Shown: one piece after another, positions 61,601 to 64,000 of the stretch
Numbering within the stretch: position 1 is the stretch's first letter
Layout of the letters: the number at the start of each line of letters is the position of its first letter
NCBI GenBank assembly: GCA_028673005.1
Contig: CM054112.1
Span: forward strand, 26,886,124-26,950,123
Source of the DNA: Tanypteryx hageni
Taxonomy: Eukaryota; Arthropoda; Insecta; Odonata; Petaluridae
Direction of reading: 5' to 3'
DNA: 64,000 bases
Program-made: the position numbers and the translations under genes
The notes under the pieces: generated by a model
The model's input: the letters and a program-made list of their open reading frames with translations, nothing else
The model's database searches: none
Told to the model about the DNA's origin: nothing

Positions 61601-63688
61601 ATGTTAACTATAGAATACTTTTTATTTAAACATTTTATCACAAATATTTTATTAGATATGCATTTTTTTCAGAATGTAAACAAATATTTTTTAAAATGTG
61701 TAGGAACTTAAATCCAGTGGATAAAGCTCAATGAGGTGTTGGAGAGGGGACTTGATTGTGTCAAAACAGCAAGTTACAATGAAATTAAGTATTTCATTTA
61801 TGCGAGAGCTAATTTTTGAGCCGAGATTATGAATATGTTTTAATTCAGCTTTTTGGCAAGGAGAAAGAAACATTGAACCACAATAGTTTGGGATATTTAA
61901 GTAGTCATAATTATCAGCAGAAAGTGGGCATAGAGGCAGATTGGTTAAATGGTTGTTAAAGTAAGATGCCAGAAGGGTTGCATCAGAGATAACCCTGCCG
62001 AAAATATCCTTAATTTTGAGTGAAAAATGAAAAGGGCCTAAATTTTTAGAGGTATTTATGATATTCCAGAATTCTTTAGAATTATTACTGACATTGAGCA
62101 ATCTGTTATTGCTATATGACTTTTTAGCTGTATTTATAAGTCTGCGATACTGAGCTTTCTGAGAATTGTTCTGTCTTGAGTTCATCATTGCCACTGGATT
62201 TGCAAGAGATTGTTAGATGTTTAAGATAAGTGGAAAACTGTCGAATTTCAGTGGAAATCCAGTTTTTGCAAGTGTCTTATATATGATTATTTATGAGTTT
62301 TTTTCTCAGTAACTATACAATTTCATACATTACAGATTATAACAGGGGTGACCAAACTTACTTACCCTCGGAGCCGCATACGATAATCTTCAGAAGTTCA
62401 AAAGCCAAATGACACATTCTTGTCATAAATTTACGAACAGTAAAACATAACCTGTATCCAAACCAATTTAAATATAATGCATGTTCCTTAAGCATCCCAA
62501 ACACATTTCAAGTCGCACTAAGTCACTGTGTTCTGTAGTGGAAGACGTTAACAAGCCTCCAAATGGAAATAATAAAGAGCCACATACGGCTCACGAGACG
62601 CAGTTTAAACACCCCTGGACTATAACATACCTAATATGTCATTACCCCTTCTGGGGTATCCGTTTATACTCATTGTATGAGTGTGGTCACTGGTGACAAT
62701 GAGCAAAGTGTCCGATGACACATTGGGCCAAAATGAAGAAGCCATAGGTGAGAATGAGGGATGAGAGAGGACCGGGGAAGGTGCAGATAAGGAAAGCTTC
62801 TCCACCACAGCAGCCACAGCCTCTTCCATGGCAACCGTTTCATCTAAAGCCTTGCGAGCAGTCCCACGATGATGAGCAATGTCTATCAGGCCACCTTCAA
62901 CCTGACAAGTTAAAGCACTAAATTAAATAATAGCAGGAGCAGTTAACTCATTCAAGATGATTTTAAAAGGCTTTTTGATGTGCAAATCATTCAATTAATA
63001 TCATAAATTACACTGAATTATACTGATGATGTGATTTCTTACTTCTAAATCACAATTGCAAATACCCATATGCAGTACAGTAAATCAGTAAGAAGAACGG
63101 CTGGTCATGTATGGGAAATTTCTTGTTGTAATTCAGATACATAGCTTGTAAGTTTCAGCATTTATAAAAATTAAACTGCTGTTACAATAAATGCTTTGTA
63201 TTCCTTGAAATACAACACAATGTGCTGCAGCTATTATCTCATCTTTCTATACTTGTAATAATGATTTCCTACATGGATTTTCTCATTGTCTTAGTTTTAT
63301 CTCCATTTAGTTATTTAATCAATGTTATCTATTCTAGAAATTCAATTTAATGAAAAATATGACTAACTGAAACATCAAAAATAGAGAGAATAGTGACTGG
63401 AAGTTTCAATTTGTAGTAACACTAAAATCCACAAAACAAGGTTTATGAGAACTCGGAACAACATGCTGTGCTTGTCTGATTACTGAAGCATAGATTAGTC
63501 TCACAGGAACATATCATTCCATAACAGTGGTTCCACACCAATCAGTGACCTTACCACTAGCACAAAGCCCTTTGGATTATGGTGCATGGCATCAATAGCC
63601 GCAACAACCATCTCAGCCAGTGAGGGTGTCCCAGTATCTGAATCATTTCTCTGGAATTCGTAGGGCATATGCCCATTGGCAAATATAC
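55352..63688 (-). CDS. Alkaline phosphatase, 3' part of the gene (last four coding exons)
   Basis: Exons at 63688-63555, 62901-62631, 57389-57174 and 55611-55352 join into 293 codons plus stop with agreeing phases (1-0, 0-1, 1-1, 1-end). The translation follows the C-terminal half of animal alkaline phosphatases (EC 3.1.3.1): [64 protein letters not shown] and [20 protein letters not shown]. Metal ligands are in place: E of VEGG, D and last H of LIDIAHH, D and H of SDHTH, and H of THGGG. A hydrophobic tail fits a GPI-anchor signal, so the enzyme is probably on the outer cell surface. The active-site serine lies in earlier exons beyond the window. All introns contain transposons. Confidence 0.92.
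55612..57173. other. Alkaline phosphatase last intron
   Basis: 1.56 kb, AT-rich. No other feature was recognised. Confidence 0.6.
57174..57389 (-). CDS. Alkaline phosphatase exon (second from the end)
   Basis: 216 bp, bounded by TTCTTACAG| and ACTG|GTAACT, phase 1 to phase 1. It encodes [20 protein letters not shown], a variable region, and [14 protein letters not shown], whose His is the third zinc-site ligand of the family. Confidence 0.92.
57611..58037 (-). mobile_element. tRNA-derived SINE, tandem copy with 308-bp period
   Basis: TTGATGG(T/A)ATAAAGC(G/A)ATCCGAAG begins copies at 57611 and 57919. Both continue through GAAACGAGAAAAA to the T-arm end of a tRNA-like head. Copy 1 holds the whole head (57698-57768) and then about 150 bases of other sequence; copy 2 stops inside the head at about 58037. 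Read on the minus strand, this is head then body, the normal SINE order. It lies in an alkaline phosphatase intron. Confidence 0.7.
57698..57768 (-). ncRNA. tRNA-Gly-like sequence (SINE head)
   Basis: On the minus strand it folds as a 71-base tRNA. The acceptor GCTACGA pairs with TCATAGC (six of seven pairs), followed by discriminator A. The A-box is GTTCAGTGGTAGAAT and the B-box GGTTTGGTTCC. The T-stem CTGGG/CCCTG has one mismatch. The D-arm is almost identical to animal tRNA-Gly, but the anticodon position reads GGC and the anticodon stem is weak. Mismatches and repetition argue for a SINE head and against a working tRNA gene. Confidence 0.6.
58701..58894. mobile_element. Foldback repeat with 56-bp arms (Penelope-like candidate)
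   Basis: Arms 58701-58756 and 58839-58894 are reverse complements at 54 of 56 positions (GGGTGAAGCTTTCTCGGGTG at the outer end, GGCAGAGATCGTCGATACGA inside). The 82-base centre ends in a hammerhead-like core that runs into the right arm. The repeat lies in an alkaline phosphatase intron. Penelope-like elements are known to carry hammerhead motifs in their terminal repeats; no Penelope reverse transcriptase is present here. Confidence 0.75.
58810..58844 (+). ncRNA. Hammerhead-ribozyme-like core
   Basis: CTGATGA (58810-58816), one extra T, a 6-bp stem GACGAC/GTCGTC (58818-58823 with 58831-58836) with a 7-base loop, then GAAAC and GTC (58837-58844). ACGT after GAA is self-complementary, which would suit a minimal stem III formed between two copies, with cleavage after GTC. 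The extra base before stem II departs from the classic core. Bases after GTC (GGCAGAGATC) pair with the left arm of the foldback. Confidence 0.4.
59485..59665 (-). pseudogene. LINE reverse-transcriptase fragment, motif A region
   Basis: It reads [29 protein letters not shown], a frame change, [17 protein letters not shown]. This is motif A (SKAFDxVNH) and the following helix region. The catalytic Asp before SKAF is lost to a frame change. It ends before the GVPQGS and YxDD motifs. Confidence 0.75.
59764..60236 (+). repeat. Direct duplication of about 200 bp inside the second LINE insertion
   Basis: Copy 1 (about 59764-59993) and copy 2 (about 60040-60236) share CAAAATACTACAG, CTGGTGGAGAACA, CTCTCCGA, ATTTTCTATCAA and TTAGATA in the same order. 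The sequence is non-coding and its origin is unknown. Confidence 0.7.
60435..60741 (-). pseudogene. LINE reverse-transcriptase fragment, N-terminal motifs
   Basis: Starting at the insertion point it reads [13 protein letters not shown], a stop, TSKVI, a frame change, then [18 protein letters not shown] and [20 protein letters not shown] to NRMESIY. This is the YKK/NYRPI and GFRxxxST part of the RT domain. Motif A (FxDxSKAF) is cut off at 60435 by the second insertion. Confidence 0.8.
60742..61727 (+). mobile_element. piggyBac-like element, internally deleted, inserted in the LINE
   Basis: The left end is TTAA (60738-60741) followed by CCTTTAACTGCCGAAAGGC. The right end is ATCCAGTGGATAAAGC followed by TCAA (61728-61731), one change from TTAA. 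Removing 60742-61727 and one target copy restores LINE coding (HLI|NNSLLCG), which fixes the borders. The TTAA target and CCTTT ends are piggyBac traits. At 986 bp it lacks the catalytic domain. Confidence 0.75.
61268..61498 (+). pseudogene. piggyBac-like transposase N-terminal remnant
   Basis: 76 codons with an acidic run ([20 protein letters not shown]) like the disordered N-terminus of piggyBac transposases, then a stop. The DDD catalytic core is absent. The family is inferred from the flanking TTAA and ends; the peptide alone would not prove it. Confidence 0.5.
61732..62280 (-). pseudogene. LINE ORF2 fragment, region before the reverse transcriptase
   Basis: It encodes [52 protein letters not shown] and [11 protein letters not shown]. 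These resemble the linker between endonuclease and reverse transcriptase in Jockey/CR1-type elements. Further upstream, [16 protein letters not shown] is readable in another frame. Coding is interrupted after HLI by the piggyBac-like insertion. Confidence 0.75.
62343..62617. mobile_element. hAT MITE, 275 bp, next to an alkaline phosphatase splice donor
   Basis: The ends CAGGGGTGACCAAAC and CAGGGGTGTTTAAAC (reversed right end) are inverted. The flanking 8-bp repeats GATTATAA (62335-62342) and GACTATAA (62618-62625) match at seven of eight. Subterminal GAGCCGCATACG and GAGCCGTATGTGG words agree. On the gene strand the target duplicate covers intron bases +6 to +13 and the element starts at +14. 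Confidence 0.88.
62631..62901 (-). CDS. Alkaline phosphatase exon (third from the end, metal sites)
   Basis: 271 bp, bounded by TTGTCAG| and TTAG|GTATGT. It starts [20 protein letters not shown] and ends [22 protein letters not shown]. It carries Glu, Asp and His ligands of the zinc and magnesium sites. The usual IDHxHH is IDIAHH, so the first, non-ligand His is Ile. A 40-residue serine/proline-containing insert-like loop ([20 protein letters not shown]) lies between the two metal motifs. A hAT MITE begins 14 bases into the following intron. Confidence 0.92.
63555..63688 (-). CDS. Alkaline phosphatase exon (fourth from the end)
   Basis: 134 bp, bounded by CTACAG| and GTG|GTAAGG. It encodes [18 protein letters not shown] then the [13 protein letters not shown] helix and NPKGFVLV, matching the segment just before the VEGG metal site. 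It needs a preceding exon ending in phase 1. Confidence 0.9.
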
Positions 63689-64000
63689 CTGTAGGTAATA
63701 AATGGTCTCAACAACAGAAAATTTGAAAAATAGAATGAAATAGGCAGTCAAATAAAACTGGAAAAAACTAAATTTCATAAATTGTTAGAAGAATCTTCTA
63801 AAAAATCAATACAGAATTATGAGAAAACTAAATAATAGGTAAGACAAAGAAATGACAGGAATTTAATTCATTCATTCATTCATTTATCCATGAGTCAAAT
63901 ATCCATAGCTCTGATGTGAAAAATCAAGTTGTAGATCTATAAAATATTTTTAAAAATTATTTTGCTGGAATGAGACAAGGACAAAAAAGATAATGACGTT

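Larger units (their letters stand above)
59485..62280 (-). mobile_element. Jockey/CR1-like LINE, truncated and split by two insertions
   Basis: Three coding blocks on the minus strand follow each other in protein order: 62280-61732, 60741-60435 and 59665-59485. Between the first two is a 986-bp piggyBac-like element at a TTAA site; between the second and third is about 770 bp of other sequence. The 5' end (endonuclease) and 3' end (YxDD motif onward) are missing. The whole assembly is within an alkaline phosphatase intron. Confidence 0.8.

Noticed and set aside
1..64000. A multi-gene novel defence or biosynthetic system
   Set aside because: Only two host genes are supported, and both belong to known families. 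Everything else that is recognisable is transposon-derived.

Overview
The window is AT-rich eukaryotic nuclear DNA. It has spliced genes, (AT)n and (TG)n microsatellites, and transposon families typical of arthropods: a Ty3/Gypsy element, hAT elements and MITEs, a piggyBac-like insertion, Jockey/CR1-like LINEs and a tRNA-derived SINE. The best-supported protein resembles arthropod membrane-bound alkaline phosphatase. I infer an arthropod, probably an insect, and cannot name the species. There is no sign of operons, CRISPR arrays or other bacterial features.

Layout. From 1 to about 1.5 kb lies one end of a Gypsy-type LTR retrotransposon on the minus strand. It has a SAP-domain gag, then an open frame that joins the gag zinc knuckle directly to the end of RNase H and the start of integrase; protease and reverse transcriptase are missing. 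From 1.5 to 47 kb there is no conserved host gene that I recognise. This part holds foldback elements (2.25-2.54, 3.30-3.40 and 45.8-46.2 kb), a 1,439-bp hAT element with an exact 8-bp target duplication (10.0-11.5 kb), a 1.2-kb element with short inverted ends (15.75-16.94 kb), repeat families present in two or more copies, a purine-rich block (22.2-23.4 kb), a LINE reverse-transcriptase relic (31.0-31.4 kb) and several hAT-like relics (38.9-47.0 kb). A CpG-rich block at 47.5-48.5 kb ends in a possible 24-base first coding exon on the plus strand.

Two host genes follow, both on the minus strand. The first coding exon of an ARHGAP9/12/15/27-type RhoGAP (SH3 domain) is at 53.38-54.21 kb; its later exons are not seen in the 53 kb to the left. 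Upstream of it are the last four coding exons of an alkaline phosphatase (55.35-63.69 kb), with splice phases that all agree and the metal-binding residues present. The 5' part of this gene lies beyond 64 kb. Its introns contain a tandem SINE, a foldback with a hammerhead-like core, a LINE split by a piggyBac-like element and by a second insertion, and a hAT MITE that starts 14 bases inside an intron.

I found no multi-gene novel system. The most interesting pattern is a set of three unrelated palindromic repeats (2.3, 45.9 and 58.8 kb), each carrying a hammerhead-ribozyme-like core (CTGANGA, a stem, GAAA), as known for Penelope-like retroelements.
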